Origin: Caldisericota bacterium
GTDB lineage: Bacteria; Caldisericota; Caldisericia; Cryosericales; Cryosericaceae
NCBI GenBank assembly: GCA_026390285.1
Contig: JAPLGH010000107.1
Span: 1 to 18,899, forward strand
Length of the DNA: 18,899 nt
Reading direction: 5' to 3'
Part shown: positions 1 through 6,486 of the stretch, piece after piece
How the letters are laid out: each line of letters starts with the position of its first letter
Numbering within the stretch: the stretch's first letter is position 1
Notes under the pieces: model-generated
Database searches by the model: none
What the model was told of the DNA's origin: nothing
What the model saw: only the letters and a program-made list of their open reading frames with translations
Translations under genes and position numbers: made by a program

Positions 1-41
1 GTACGCAGACTAGCACATCCAGCCATCTGGTTGCTAAGAGA

Positions 42-76
42 AGAAGCCCCTTCGGCAGTGCGCCGAAGGGGCTTCT
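42..76 (-). terminator. Hairpin terminator downstream of the ferredoxin gene
   Basis: A perfect 15-bp inverted repeat (42-56 against 62-76) encloses a 5-nt loop. It lies 23 nt beyond the stop of the minus-strand ferredoxin gene. Read on the minus strand, it is followed by a pyrimidine-rich TCTCTT stretch rather than a clean U-run, so it may be an imperfect intrinsic terminator or an RNA 3'-end stabiliser. On the plus strand it is followed by CGATGC, which does not look like a terminator. Apart from this hairpin I see nothing in positions 1-98. Confidence 0.75.
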
Positions 77-98
77 CGATGCTGTATGAGGTTGCAGA

Positions 99-290
99 CT
101 ACTCTTCGATAGTGATTGCGGCAACTGGGCAAGATTCGGCTGCTTCCTTGCAGCAGCCGGCAGCGCCACAATCGGCTCCCGGGATGACGTCAGCCTTTCC
201 GGTCTCATCATTAAGTCTGAAAACGGCATCGCACAGGGCGACGCATGCCCCACACCCTATGCAAGCCTCCTGATCGATTGAAGCCTTCAT
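99..290 (-). CDS. Small single-cluster [4Fe-4S] ferredoxin
   Basis: A 63-residue cytoplasmic electron carrier. C10-x2-C13-x2-C16 near the N-terminus and C54-Pro near the C-terminus are the expected ligands of one [4Fe-4S] cluster. Cys20 is also present, and Cys41, Cys46 and Cys47 lie in the middle. In Thermotoga maritima ferredoxin, which this strongly resembles in length and layout, Cys20 and Cys43 form a disulfide; Cys20 with Cys46 or Cys47 could do the same here (inference). The ATG has an ideal AGGAGG 4 nt upstream. The gene follows proS by 70 nt but has its own good promoter (323-350), so it is probably expressed independently and at a high level. It is the likely electron acceptor for the 2-oxoacid:ferredoxin oxidoreductase encoded at 6271-8854, although nothing in the sequence proves that partnership. 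Confidence 0.92.
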   Translation of the reverse strand: MKASIDQEACIGCGACVALCDAVFRLNDETGKADVIPGADCGAAGCCKEAAESCPVAAITIEE

Positions 291-322
291 GGTTCCTCCT
301 TTGGCATAGATGCTGTATTTCT

Positions 323-350
323 ATTCTACTGGTTAACGACGGGATGTCAA
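323..350 (-). promoter_or_regulatory. Sigma70-type promoter of the ferredoxin gene
   Basis: On the minus strand a consensus -35 TTGACA (345-350) is followed after 16 nt by TAGAAT (323-328), five of six matches to the -10 consensus. Transcription would begin near 316, giving a leader of about 26 nt with the AGGAGG ribosome site. It lies between proS and the ferredoxin gene. Confidence 0.75.
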
Positions 351-360
351 TTTGTCTGGG

Positions 361-2076
361 CTACTCTATGGTTCGCACCAGATCGGCAATAAATGGGACC
401 GCTTCTGAGGCAGCGATGGCTTTCCTGTCCGTCTTGCTGCTGCGGAGAGTGACCTCGAAATTGCCAGTCTTGAGGAAGGAATTGCCGACAACAACCTGGA
501 TCGGGAAACCCATGAGGTCAGCATCGTTGAACTTGACGCCTGCCGATTCGCCCCGGTCGTCAAGAATGACGTCAATCCCAACTTTCTCGAGTCCTTCGTA
601 GAGCTCAAGTGCAGCGTGCCAGACCGCATCGTCGCCCTTGTTGAGGGGAACCACAATGACCTGGAAGGGGGCGACGGACATCGGCCACACGATACCCTTG
701 TCGTCATGATGCTGCTCGATGATGGCAGCCAGTGTGCGCCCGATGCCAATGCCGTAGCACCCCATGACATAGGGTCTCTCATTGCCATCTTCGTCAACAT
801 AGGATGCATGGAGAGGAACAGAGTACTTTGTACCGAGCTTGAAGGTGTGGCCGACCTCGATACCTGTTGCGGTATGTAGTGGGTGTCCACAGACGGGGCA
901 AAGGTCTCCTGACCTGACAGTCCGTATGTCCGCCACGATGGTCGAGTCAAAGTCGCGCCCCAAGAAGGCGTTCCTGACGTGGAAATCATCTTTTCCGGCT
1001 CCGACGGTATAGGCGACGTCGCGACGAACCGTCTCGTCGACAACCACGGGTATGGCTGCCCGTATTGGCCCGACTGAACCCGGATGAACGCCAAGGATGC
1101 TCAGTACTTCTTCGTCGGTCGCCAGTCTGCCTTCGCGGGCCTGTACGGCTTTCAGGAGCTTGACCTCGTTGATGTCGTCATCTCCTCGAAGCACAAGGAG
1201 CCAGGGTTTGTCGTCGGCGACGTAGAGGATGGACTTGAGGATAGTGCATGAATCGATCGCAAGGAATCCTGCGACCTCATCTATTGAGTGGATGCCAGGT
1301 GTAGCCACGCTTTCCCGTTCGGGCAGAGCGCCCGTGACGGTATCAGGCGTCGCCGCCGGATGTGCTTTCGAAAGCTCCAGGTTGGCGGCGTAGCCGCAGT
1401 TTTCGCATGCCGCGTAGGCACACTCGCCGTTGTCTGCCTGGACGGTGAACTCGTGTGACGACGAACCGCCGATTGCACCAGAATCTGCTTGGATAGGACG
1501 GAACGTGAGGCCCACACGGCGGAAGATGCTATTGTATGCCTCAAACATGAGAGCGTAGCTGAGCTCGACGGAGGCCTCGTCGCGATCAAAACTGTAGGCG
1601 TCCATCATCGTGAACTCGCGGCTGCGAATGAGGCCGTACCGGGGGCGAATCTCATCACGATACTTGTTGGTGATGTGGTACAGGTTGAACGGCAATTCTT
1701 TGTAGGAATGGCGCTCACTGCCGACGACAGACGTGACCAGTTCCTCGTGCGTCGGCCCCAGACAGAACGAACGACCTTTCCTGTCAGTCAGTTTGAACAT
1801 TTCGTCTCCGTACAGGTCCCAACGACCGGTCGCCTGCCAAGGTTCAGAAGGCATCAACAGTGGCATCAGGATTTCCTGGGCGCCATGGCTGTCCATCTCC
1901 TGGCGCACTATTTCTTCTATACGCTGCTTGACGCGCAGGCCGAGATTGAGATAGGTGTAGATGCCAGAAGCCGATTTGCGCAGCAGGCCAGCGCGAAGCA
2001 TGAGTTGACCGCTTATGGTATCAGCGTCCTGGGGAACTTCACGCAGACGTGGTGCAAAAACTTTGCTCAAATACAA
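361..2076 (-). CDS. proS: Prolyl-tRNA synthetase, bacterial type with editing insert
   Basis: Class II aminoacyl-tRNA synthetase that charges tRNA-Pro with proline in the cytoplasm. The 571-residue length is normal for the bacterial type. Visible parts are: N-terminal catalytic segment; GPTHEE (108-113) in the active site; motif 2 with YRDEIRPRYGLIRSREF (139-155); a long insertion at about 235-385 where the YbaK-like cis-editing domain sits; motif 3 with GCYGIGIGR (439-447); and the anticodon-binding domain from about 470. Cys224/Cys227 and Cys393/Cys396 form CxxC pairs flanking the insert. The start is TTG at 2076, preceded at close range by GGAGG; no in-frame ATG gives a better N-terminus, and the translated N-terminus matches the family. 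It is transcribed divergently from the deoxynucleoside kinase and followed by the ferredoxin gene. Confidence 0.97.
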   Translation of the reverse strand: MYLSKVFAPRLREVPQDADTISGQLMLRAGLLRKSASGIYTYLNLGLRVKQRIEEIVRQEMDSHGAQEILMPLLMPSEPWQATGRWDLYGDEMFKLTDRKGRSFCLGPTHEELVTSVVGSERHSYKELPFNLYHITNKYRDEIRPRYGLIRSREFTMMDAYSFDRDEASVELSYALMFEAYNSIFRRVGLTFRPIQADSGAIGGSSSHEFTVQADNGECAYAACENCGYAANLELSKAHPAATPDTVTGALPERESVATPGIHSIDEVAGFLAIDSCTILKSILYVADDKPWLLVLRGDDDINEVKLLKAVQAREGRLATDEEVLSILGVHPGSVGPIRAAIPVVVDETVRRDVAYTVGAGKDDFHVRNAFLGRDFDSTIVADIRTVRSGDLCPVCGHPLHTATGIEVGHTFKLGTKYSVPLHASYVDEDGNERPYVMGCYGIGIGRTLAAIIEQHHDDKGIVWPMSVAPFQVIVVPLNKGDDAVWHAALELYEGLEKVGIDVILDDRGESAGVKFNDADLMGFPIQVVVGNSFLKTGNFEVTLRSSKTDRKAIAASEAVPFIADLVRTIE

Positions 2077-2109
2077 GGTTTCCTCCTGATGTCACAGAGA
2101 AGTCTCTAC

Positions 2110-2136
2110 ATTATAGATGCGGGGTTGGTTTTGCAA
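2110..2136 (-). promoter_or_regulatory. Candidate proS promoter
   Basis: On the minus strand a perfect TATAAT (2110-2115) lies 15 nt downstream of TTGCAA (2131-2136); CTTGCA shifted by one base gives a 16-nt spacer. The leader to the proS TTG start would be about 27 nt. The TTGCAA is self-complementary and also serves as the -35 of the opposing candidate promoter. Confidence 0.6.
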
Positions 2137-2158
2137 GAGAGTCGATTGCTGCTACTAT
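2131..2158 (+). promoter_or_regulatory. Candidate divergent promoter of the deoxynucleoside kinase gene
   Basis: TTGCAA (2131-2136), a 16-nt spacer, then TACTAT (2153-2158), four of six matches to the -10 consensus. Transcription from near 2165 would give an unusually long leader of about 160 nt. Spacer and -35 agree with other candidate promoters in this window. Its -35 is the same hexamer that the proS promoter would use on the other strand. Confidence 0.4.
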
Positions 2159-2164
2159 GAACGC

Positions 2165-2324
2165 ATACAGTGATCGGAAGAGAGCAGATCCTGGAGGTTG
2201 GTGGGAACAGGGAAGATGCGCAGTGCCAGGGAGGATAGGTCTTTGCCGTTGCTCCTGGAGAAAGTGGGCGTGAACTCTGGTTGTTTCCAGACCTGCTCTC
2301 AGAAATGGCTCGCAGGGGGAAACC
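2165..2324 (+). other. Long, potentially structured leader upstream of the deoxynucleoside kinase
   Basis: This 160-nt stretch has no convincing ORF. A long-range stem pairs GAGAGCAG (2180-2187) with CTGCTCTC (2293-2300). After a small internal loop it continues as CTGGAGG (2191-2197) with TTTCCAG (2284-2290, the last pairs being G-U). Inside, CCAGGGAG (2226-2233) pairs with CTCCTGG (2252-2258) around one bulged G. The 3' strand of the closing stem ends about 24 nt before the start codon. I do not recognise a known riboswitch class, T-box or SRP RNA. It may be a regulatory leader, a small RNA or a chance fold. Confidence 0.35.
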
Positions 2325-2906
2325 ATGTACTTGGTCATCGCAGGAAACATTGGTGCAGGGAAGACGTCGCTTGCTCAGATGATCTCGCGTGAGCTTGGTT
2401 TTTCGGTCTACTTCGAAGCATTTGGCGACAACCCGTTTCTGCCCAGCTACTATCAGGATATGCGGCGTTGGGCATTTGCGACGCAGATCAGCTTCCTGGC
2501 TCTTCGTTATGAGCAGATTCTGAACCACGTCCTGATGAGCGATGTGCCCGCCATCCTTGACCGTTCTATCTATGAGGACCGCGAGATCTTTGCCAAGGCA
2601 CTTGTGCGCGAGGGACTTCTGTCGCCAGACGAGTGGAACACGTATGACAAACTGTATCAGCTCATGGTACGCCGGCTTCCCAATCCCAACCTGCTCGTGT
2701 ATCTTCGTCGGGACGTCCCGACACTGCTTGCCAACATTCGCAAACGCAACCGCAGTATTGAGAACATCAGCGGCGACTACCTGGAGGGCCTGAACAAGCA
2801 GTACGAGGAGTTCTACGGGGGCTGGCACTATCCCAAGGTTGTGTTCGAGGAGGATATCTTCGATCATGCCGCTGACGTGCTGCAGCTTGTCAAGAGTGCC
2901 ATCTAG
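2325..2906 (+). CDS. Deoxynucleoside kinase (deoxyadenosine/deoxyguanosine kinase family)
   Basis: Transfers a phosphate from ATP to the 5'-OH of a deoxynucleoside in the cytoplasmic salvage pathway. The 193-residue protein shows the Walker A loop GNIGAGKT (7-14), the candidate catalytic base Glu31 in YFEAF, the DRS triad (79-81) followed by IYEDREIF, and the arginine-rich lid RKRNRS (139-144). Length and motif order fit the dNK/dGK/dAK family rather than thymidine kinase; substrate choice cannot be read from sequence. The ATG is preceded by a purine-rich AGGGGGAAA ribosome site. It stands alone, divergent from proS, with a long leader that may be structured. The following 137-nt gap holds the promoter and leader of glutamate dehydrogenase and no obvious terminator. 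Confidence 0.9.
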   Translation: MYLVIAGNIGAGKTSLAQMISRELGFSVYFEAFGDNPFLPSYYQDMRRWAFATQISFLALRYEQILNHVLMSDVPAILDRSIYEDREIFAKALVREGLLSPDEWNTYDKLYQLMVRRLPNPNLLVYLRRDVPTLLANIRKRNRSIENISGDYLEGLNKQYEEFYGGWHYPKVVFEEDIFDHAADVLQLVKSAI

Positions 2907-2932
2907 CGCAGAGTTGTTTCTCTCACAAGTGC

Positions 2933-2960
2933 TTGCAATGTTGGCGCATGGGCCTAGAAT
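2933..2960 (+). promoter_or_regulatory. Promoter of the glutamate dehydrogenase gene
   Basis: TTGCAA (2933-2938), a 16-nt spacer, then TAGAAT (2955-2960). This is the same -10 and spacer as the ferredoxin promoter at 323-350. A start near 2967 would give a 77-nt leader that contains the alternative hairpins at 2976-3018. Confidence 0.65.
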
Positions 2961-2975
2961 AATTAGCGGCGCTTT

Positions 2976-3018
2976 AAGAGCCCCATAACGGGAAGGCTCT
3001 TCACTCTCCCTGAGAGCC
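2976..3018 (+). promoter_or_regulatory. Leader with two mutually exclusive hairpins before gdhA
   Basis: Three short segments compete. AAGAGCC (2976-2982) can pair with GGCTCTT (2995-3001), and that same GGCTCT can instead pair with AGAGCC (3013-3018). Only one stem can form at a time. There is no U-run after either stem, so this is not a classical terminator/antiterminator pair. The second stem ends 15 nt before the GGAGG ribosome site. Regulation of gdhA translation or message stability is possible but unproven. Confidence 0.35.
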
Positions 3019-3043
3019 AACATCACACGTCACGGAGGCTATT

Positions 3044-4312
3044 ATGACAGGCGAGAAGAAAAACTGGTTCCAGGTGGCTCAAGACAGGATTCAGATCGCA
3101 GGTACGAAGCTCGGTCAGAGTCCTGAGATCACAGAGATTCTCCGCAACCCGCAGAGGACGCTCAGCGTTTCCATTCCTGTTCGCATGGATGACGGATCCA
3201 CAAAGGTTTTCCAGGGATTCCGCTGCCAGCACAACGACGCGGTTGGACCGACCAAGGGCGGCATCCAATTCCGTCAAGATGAGATCCTCGAGGATGTCAA
3301 GGCTCTGGCGACCCTCATGACGCTCAAGTGTGCGGTCGTTGGCCTCCCGTATGGTGGTAGCAAGGGTGGCATCGTTGTCGATCCCACGAAGTTGTCCACC
3401 GGCGAACTCGAGAGGCTCTCCCGCGGGTACATCCGCGCGCTGGGCGCATTTGTCGGCCCCGACCGCGATGTTCCTGCTCCTGATGTCAACACGACTCCCC
3501 AGATCATGGCATGGATGATGGACGAGTACAGCAAGCTGACCGGGCACAACACGTTTGCCCTGTTGACGGGGAAACCTCTCATTGTCGGTGGGTCTCTTGG
3601 CAGGACTGGCGCAACAGGGTTGGGCGGCGTCTACTGCCTGCGGATGGCTGCCAAGAAGCTTGGCATGAGTCTCAAGGGTGCTACCGTCGCCGTTGAGGGT
3701 TTCGGCAACGTCGGTTTCTATGCTGCCCGGATCCTTCATGAGGAGGATGGCGCCAAGATTGTCGCCATCACGATGGTCAACGGGGGTGTCTACGACCTCA
3801 AGGGTATCAGCCCTGATGATCTGAAGGCCTATGAGAACAAGAATGGCACGGTGAAGGGATATAAGGGACTCGACAACATGTCAAACGAGCAACTGCGCGC
3901 GCTGGACGTCGACGTCTATATCCCGGCAGCCCTTCAAAACGCTATCTTCAGGGACAATGCGAAGGACGTCAAGGCGAAGATCGTTGTTGAGCTGGCCAAT
4001 GGCGGCGTCAACCCTGATGCTGACGAGATTCTTGAGAAGAACGGCGCCTTTGTCATCCCTGACATCCTGGGCAATGCCGGTGGCGTCATCGTATCCTACT
4101 TCGAATGGGTTCAAAACAATTACGGGTACTACTGGTCTGAAAAGGAAGTCAACGAAAAGCTTGACCGTGTCATGACCGAGGCATTCGAGCGCGTCTACGC
4201 TATGCACGCCAAGCATAAAGCGGACAAGGTCACGATGAGAATGGCAGCCGACATGGTTGCTGTCGAGCGCGTCGGCGAGGCAATCAAGGTCCGTGGCTGG
4301 ATAGGCTTATAG
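3044..4312 (+). CDS. gdhA: Glutamate dehydrogenase, hexameric family
   Basis: Catalyses glutamate + NAD(P)+ to 2-oxoglutarate + ammonia in the cytoplasm. In an amino-acid fermenter this regenerates the amino-group acceptor for transaminases. The 422 residues fit the small hexameric bacterial/archaeal family. Key residues visible: substrate-binding Lys71 in GPTKGG, Lys95 in LMTLKCA, catalytic Lys107 in GGSKGG, catalytic Asp147 in PAPDVNT, and the Rossmann loop GFGNVG (219-224). The stretch after the second nucleotide-binding strand reads AITMVNGG, where relatives commonly have AVSDSRGG or similar; the usual acidic/serine residues are absent, so coenzyme preference is uncertain. GGAGG lies 5 nt before ATG. 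The gene has its own promoter and is followed by a terminator at 4328-4357, so it is probably monocistronic, directly upstream of the butyrate kinase-oxidoreductase operon. Confidence 0.96.
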   Translation: MTGEKKNWFQVAQDRIQIAGTKLGQSPEITEILRNPQRTLSVSIPVRMDDGSTKVFQGFRCQHNDAVGPTKGGIQFRQDEILEDVKALATLMTLKCAVVGLPYGGSKGGIVVDPTKLSTGELERLSRGYIRALGAFVGPDRDVPAPDVNTTPQIMAWMMDEYSKLTGHNTFALLTGKPLIVGGSLGRTGATGLGGVYCLRMAAKKLGMSLKGATVAVEGFGNVGFYAARILHEEDGAKIVAITMVNGGVYDLKGISPDDLKAYENKNGTVKGYKGLDNMSNEQLRALDVDVYIPAALQNAIFRDNAKDVKAKIVVELANGGVNPDADEILEKNGAFVIPDILGNAGGVIVSYFEWVQNNYGYYWSEKEVNEKLDRVMTEAFERVYAMHAKHKADKVTMRMAADMVAVERVGEAIKVRGWIGL

Positions 4313-4327
4313 ATAGTAGTTTTCTCT

Positions 4328-4357
4328 GGAGGGCGCGTTCAGCGCACCCTCCCTTTC
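4328..4357 (+). terminator. Intrinsic terminator after gdhA
   Basis: GGAGGG (4328-4333) pairs with CCCTCC (4347-4352), extended by CGC/GCG with a CA bulge and a short loop. It is followed by the T-rich CTTTCTT. It lies 16 nt after the gdhA stop and before the butyrate kinase ribosome site. Confidence 0.7.
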
Positions 4358-4388
4358 TTGTGGTGCACCTGGGAAATTGGAGGCAGCC

Positions 4389-5486
4389 TTGTCATTCAGG
4401 ATTCTTGTCGTCAATCCGGGCTCTACCAGCACCAAACTTTCTGTCTTTGAGGATCGGGTCCCTGTCGTGACAGAGACCGTTTCGCATGACGCTGCGACTA
4501 TTGCCCAATTCACCTCGCTCATGGACCAGCTGCCAATGCGGCTGGCGATTGTCAAGGATTTCCTCACCCGCCACAATGTAGTCGTGGCCGGTCTGGCGGC
4601 TATTGCCTGCAGGGGAGGGCTGCTGCGACCGCTTCCCTCGGGGACGTATCGAGTCGATGAGGCGATGGTGGATGACCTGCACGAACCTGCAATGGGCGCG
4701 CATGCATCCAATCTGGCTGCCTGCATCGGATTTGAGCTGTCAAAGGAATCGGGCGTTCCAGCGTTCATTGTCGATCCCGTCGTTGTTGACGAACTGAGTC
4801 CGCTGGCACGGCTCTCCGGCCTCAGGGGGATTGACCGCGTGAGCATCTTTCACGCTCTCAATCAGAAGGTTGTTGCCAGGCAGGCGGCTGCAGACCTCGG
4901 AAAGTCCTATGAAGAAGCCAATCTCATTGTGGTTCATCTCGGCGGAGGGATTTCCATAGGGGCGCACCAGTTGGGTCGTGTCATCGACGTCAACAATGCA
5001 CTCAACGGGGATGGTCCCTTTGCCCCCGAGAGAGCGGGCAGCCTGCCGGCTGTCGGTCTGGTCAAATTGTGCTTTTCAGGTACATACTCGCAGCCAGAGG
5101 TGATGAAACTTCTTGCAGGAAAGGGAGGGTTGGTCAGCCATCTCGGAACGAATGACGCTCGTGCAGTTGAGAAGATGATCGAAGACGGTGATGAACACGC
5201 TCGCCTGGTGTACACGGCAATGGCATACACAATCGCGAAGACCATCGGAGAGATGGCCACTGTGCTCATGGGAGATGTCGACGCCATTGTCGTAACGGGA
5301 GGTATCGCCCGGTCGGCATTCCTCATCGACGAGATCACGAGGCGTGTTCAGTTCATCGCACCGATCAAGGTCTATCCGGGCGAGGACGAAATGAAGGCTT
5401 TGGCTTTGGGCGTCCTGCGCGTGCTGGATGGTTCGGTACCCGCGGATGAGTATCCACCCGAGCAGGCGCCAGGCGGACGGTCCTGA
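4389..5486 (+). CDS. buk: Butyrate kinase / branched-chain acyl kinase
   Basis: ASKHA-fold kinase that makes ATP from butyryl phosphate or a branched-chain acyl phosphate. Seen: the N-terminal phosphate-binding VVNPGSTSTK (7-16), HLGGGISIGAHQLGR (183-197), and VNNALNGDGPFAPERAG (201-217), all hallmarks of butyrate kinases. From the chosen TTG at 4389 the protein has 365 residues, normal for the family. A TTG 12 nt further upstream is also in frame, but it lies inside the GGAGG ribosome site (4379-4383); the 4389 TTG has that site 5 nt upstream and gives the expected start MSFRILVVNPG. It heads the operon with the NTPase and 2-oxoacid oxidoreductase genes. This context suggests isobutyrate/isovalerate-type substrates rather than butyrate (inference). 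No phosphotransbutyrylase gene is present in the window. Confidence 0.93.
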   Translation: MSFRILVVNPGSTSTKLSVFEDRVPVVTETVSHDAATIAQFTSLMDQLPMRLAIVKDFLTRHNVVVAGLAAIACRGGLLRPLPSGTYRVDEAMVDDLHEPAMGAHASNLAACIGFELSKESGVPAFIVDPVVVDELSPLARLSGLRGIDRVSIFHALNQKVVARQAAADLGKSYEEANLIVVHLGGGISIGAHQLGRVIDVNNALNGDGPFAPERAGSLPAVGLVKLCFSGTYSQPEVMKLLAGKGGLVSHLGTNDARAVEKMIEDGDEHARLVYTAMAYTIAKTIGEMATVLMGDVDAIVVTGGIARSAFLIDEITRRVQFIAPIKVYPGEDEMKALALGVLRVLDGSVPADEYPPEQAPGGRS

Positions 5487-5507
5487 GCAGGTTAGGCATG
5501 CAAGCCC

Positions 5508-6251
5508 ATGCATGAACTTGCTGACCTGTTTGGTCTGCCCCGGGCAGGTCAGTCAATTGTGTTTGCCGGGCCATCCGGTTCAGGCAAGACCGAGGTCTCT
5601 ATTAATCTTGCTCTGTCACTGATCCGGCTGACGGCGTCCCAGGTCACACTCTGTGACCTGGATGTCGTCAAGCCGTACTTCCGTCTTCGTGACATGTTGC
5701 ATCTGCTCACCAAGGATGAAGCAGCGAGACTGAACATCATTGAGCCGGAGCGTCGGCTCCTTCATGCGGACCTCCCGACGTTCCCTCGTAATCTGCATGC
5801 TCTTCTGTCTTCTCCTGAGACAACCAAGGTCATCGATGTCGGTGGGGACGCTATCGGAGCAGGGGCTGTTGCCCAGTTCCGCGAAACAATCATTGCCAGT
5901 GGCTGCCGCTTTTACATCGTTGTGAACACCCTGCGACCAGGAATGGACAGTGGTGACGGTCTGAAGCGCATGCTGACGGCCATTCGCTCAGGCGCACGCC
6001 TTGCCGTAAGCGGGCTTGTTGCCAACACGAATCTGCAGGCAGAGACGACTGCTGACGACGTACAGCGTGGCTACGACGCTGTCAAGGCTCTGGGCGATGG
6101 CGAAGGGTTGCCCGTTGTTGCAGTGCTTGTGTCGTCGGAATACGCTGATCAGGTAGTGCATCGACTCTCGCCGGGTGCGGCCGGGCTTCTGTCGGTGATT
6201 CGCATTTTCAATCGTATTATGGATACCGTCGGGTCGCAAACGGAATTTTGA
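5508..6251 (+). CDS. P-loop NTPase of unknown function (SIMIBI/ParA-CobQ-like)
   Basis: A 247-residue soluble protein with Walker A GPSGSGKT (21-28), a DLDVVKPYFRLRD segment at about 49-61 resembling the second aspartate motif of SIMIBI ATPases, and IDVGGDAIGAG at about 108-118 as the likely Walker B/switch region. The deviant KGGxGKT lysine of true ParA/MinD proteins is absent, so it is not a standard ParA. Its function is not known to me. It sits between butyrate kinase (21-nt gap) and the ferredoxin subunit of the oxidoreductase (19-nt gap), suggesting a role tied to that enzyme, such as cofactor or Fe-S assembly, regulation or activation (inference only). The ATG has a weak ribosome site and is enclosed in a small hairpin (5496-5500 with 5507-5511), so translation may depend on ribosomes terminating at the buk stop. 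Confidence 0.8.
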   Translation: MHELADLFGLPRAGQSIVFAGPSGSGKTEVSINLALSLIRLTASQVTLCDLDVVKPYFRLRDMLHLLTKDEAARLNIIEPERRLLHADLPTFPRNLHALLSSPETTKVIDVGGDAIGAGAVAQFRETIIASGCRFYIVVNTLRPGMDSGDGLKRMLTAIRSGARLAVSGLVANTNLQAETTADDVQRGYDAVKALGDGEGLPVVAVLVSSEYADQVVHRLSPGAAGLLSVIRIFNRIMDTVGSQTEF

Positions 6252-6270
6252 AGCAACTTGGAGGTTAACC

Positions 6271-6486
6271 GTGGAAAGAGTCTCTATTGACGAACAGCGG
6301 TGCAAGAGTTGTGGCCTGTGCATCAGCGTTTGCCCTGTCAAGATCTTGATCATCAGTGACCGGTTGAACGCTCGTGGTTTCAGACCTGCACAGTGTACGG
6401 ATCAGGACAAGTGTACGAGTTGTGGCTCGTGCGCTCTGGTTTGTCCTGATGTTGCCATCGAACTGTACAGAGAGGTGAAAGCATGA
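6271..6486 (+). CDS. 2x[4Fe-4S] ferredoxin subunit (delta) of 2-oxoacid:ferredoxin oxidoreductase
   Basis: A 71-residue dicluster ferredoxin. C11-x2-C14-x2-C17-x3-C21-P and C48-x2-C51-x2-C54-x3-C58-P are the ligands of two [4Fe-4S] clusters; Cys42 is extra. It would carry electrons from the TPP site of the alpha/beta subunits to free ferredoxin. The start is GTG with GGAGG 7 nt upstream. Its last bases overlap the alpha-subunit start as ATGA (6483-6486), showing translational coupling. Order delta-alpha-beta-gamma is typical of four-subunit KGOR/VOR clusters. Confidence 0.92.
   Translation: MERVSIDEQRCKSCGLCISVCPVKILIISDRLNARGFRPAQCTDQDKCTSCGSCALVCPDVAIELYREVKA

Noticed and set aside
366..1094. 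Second minus-strand frame of 242 codons within proS
   Set aside because: An Arg/Ser-rich alternative frame of proS, typical of out-of-frame translation.
2165..2324. T-box leader or SRP RNA
   Set aside because: GGTGGGAACAGGG only loosely resembles the T-box core and lacks ACCGCG; GGAAGAGAGCAG resembles the SRP apical loop by a few bases, but the flanking helix does not form. The gene is also not a usual T-box target.
2106..3026. Minus-strand open frame of 306 codons covering the deoxynucleoside kinase
   Set aside because: The plus-strand kinase has all family motifs; the antisense translation is not protein-like and runs across promoters.
5498..5515. Five-codon mini-ORF (ATG to TGA) overlapping the NTPase start
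   Set aside because: Too short to distinguish from chance; mentioned only because it overlaps the start-codon hairpin.
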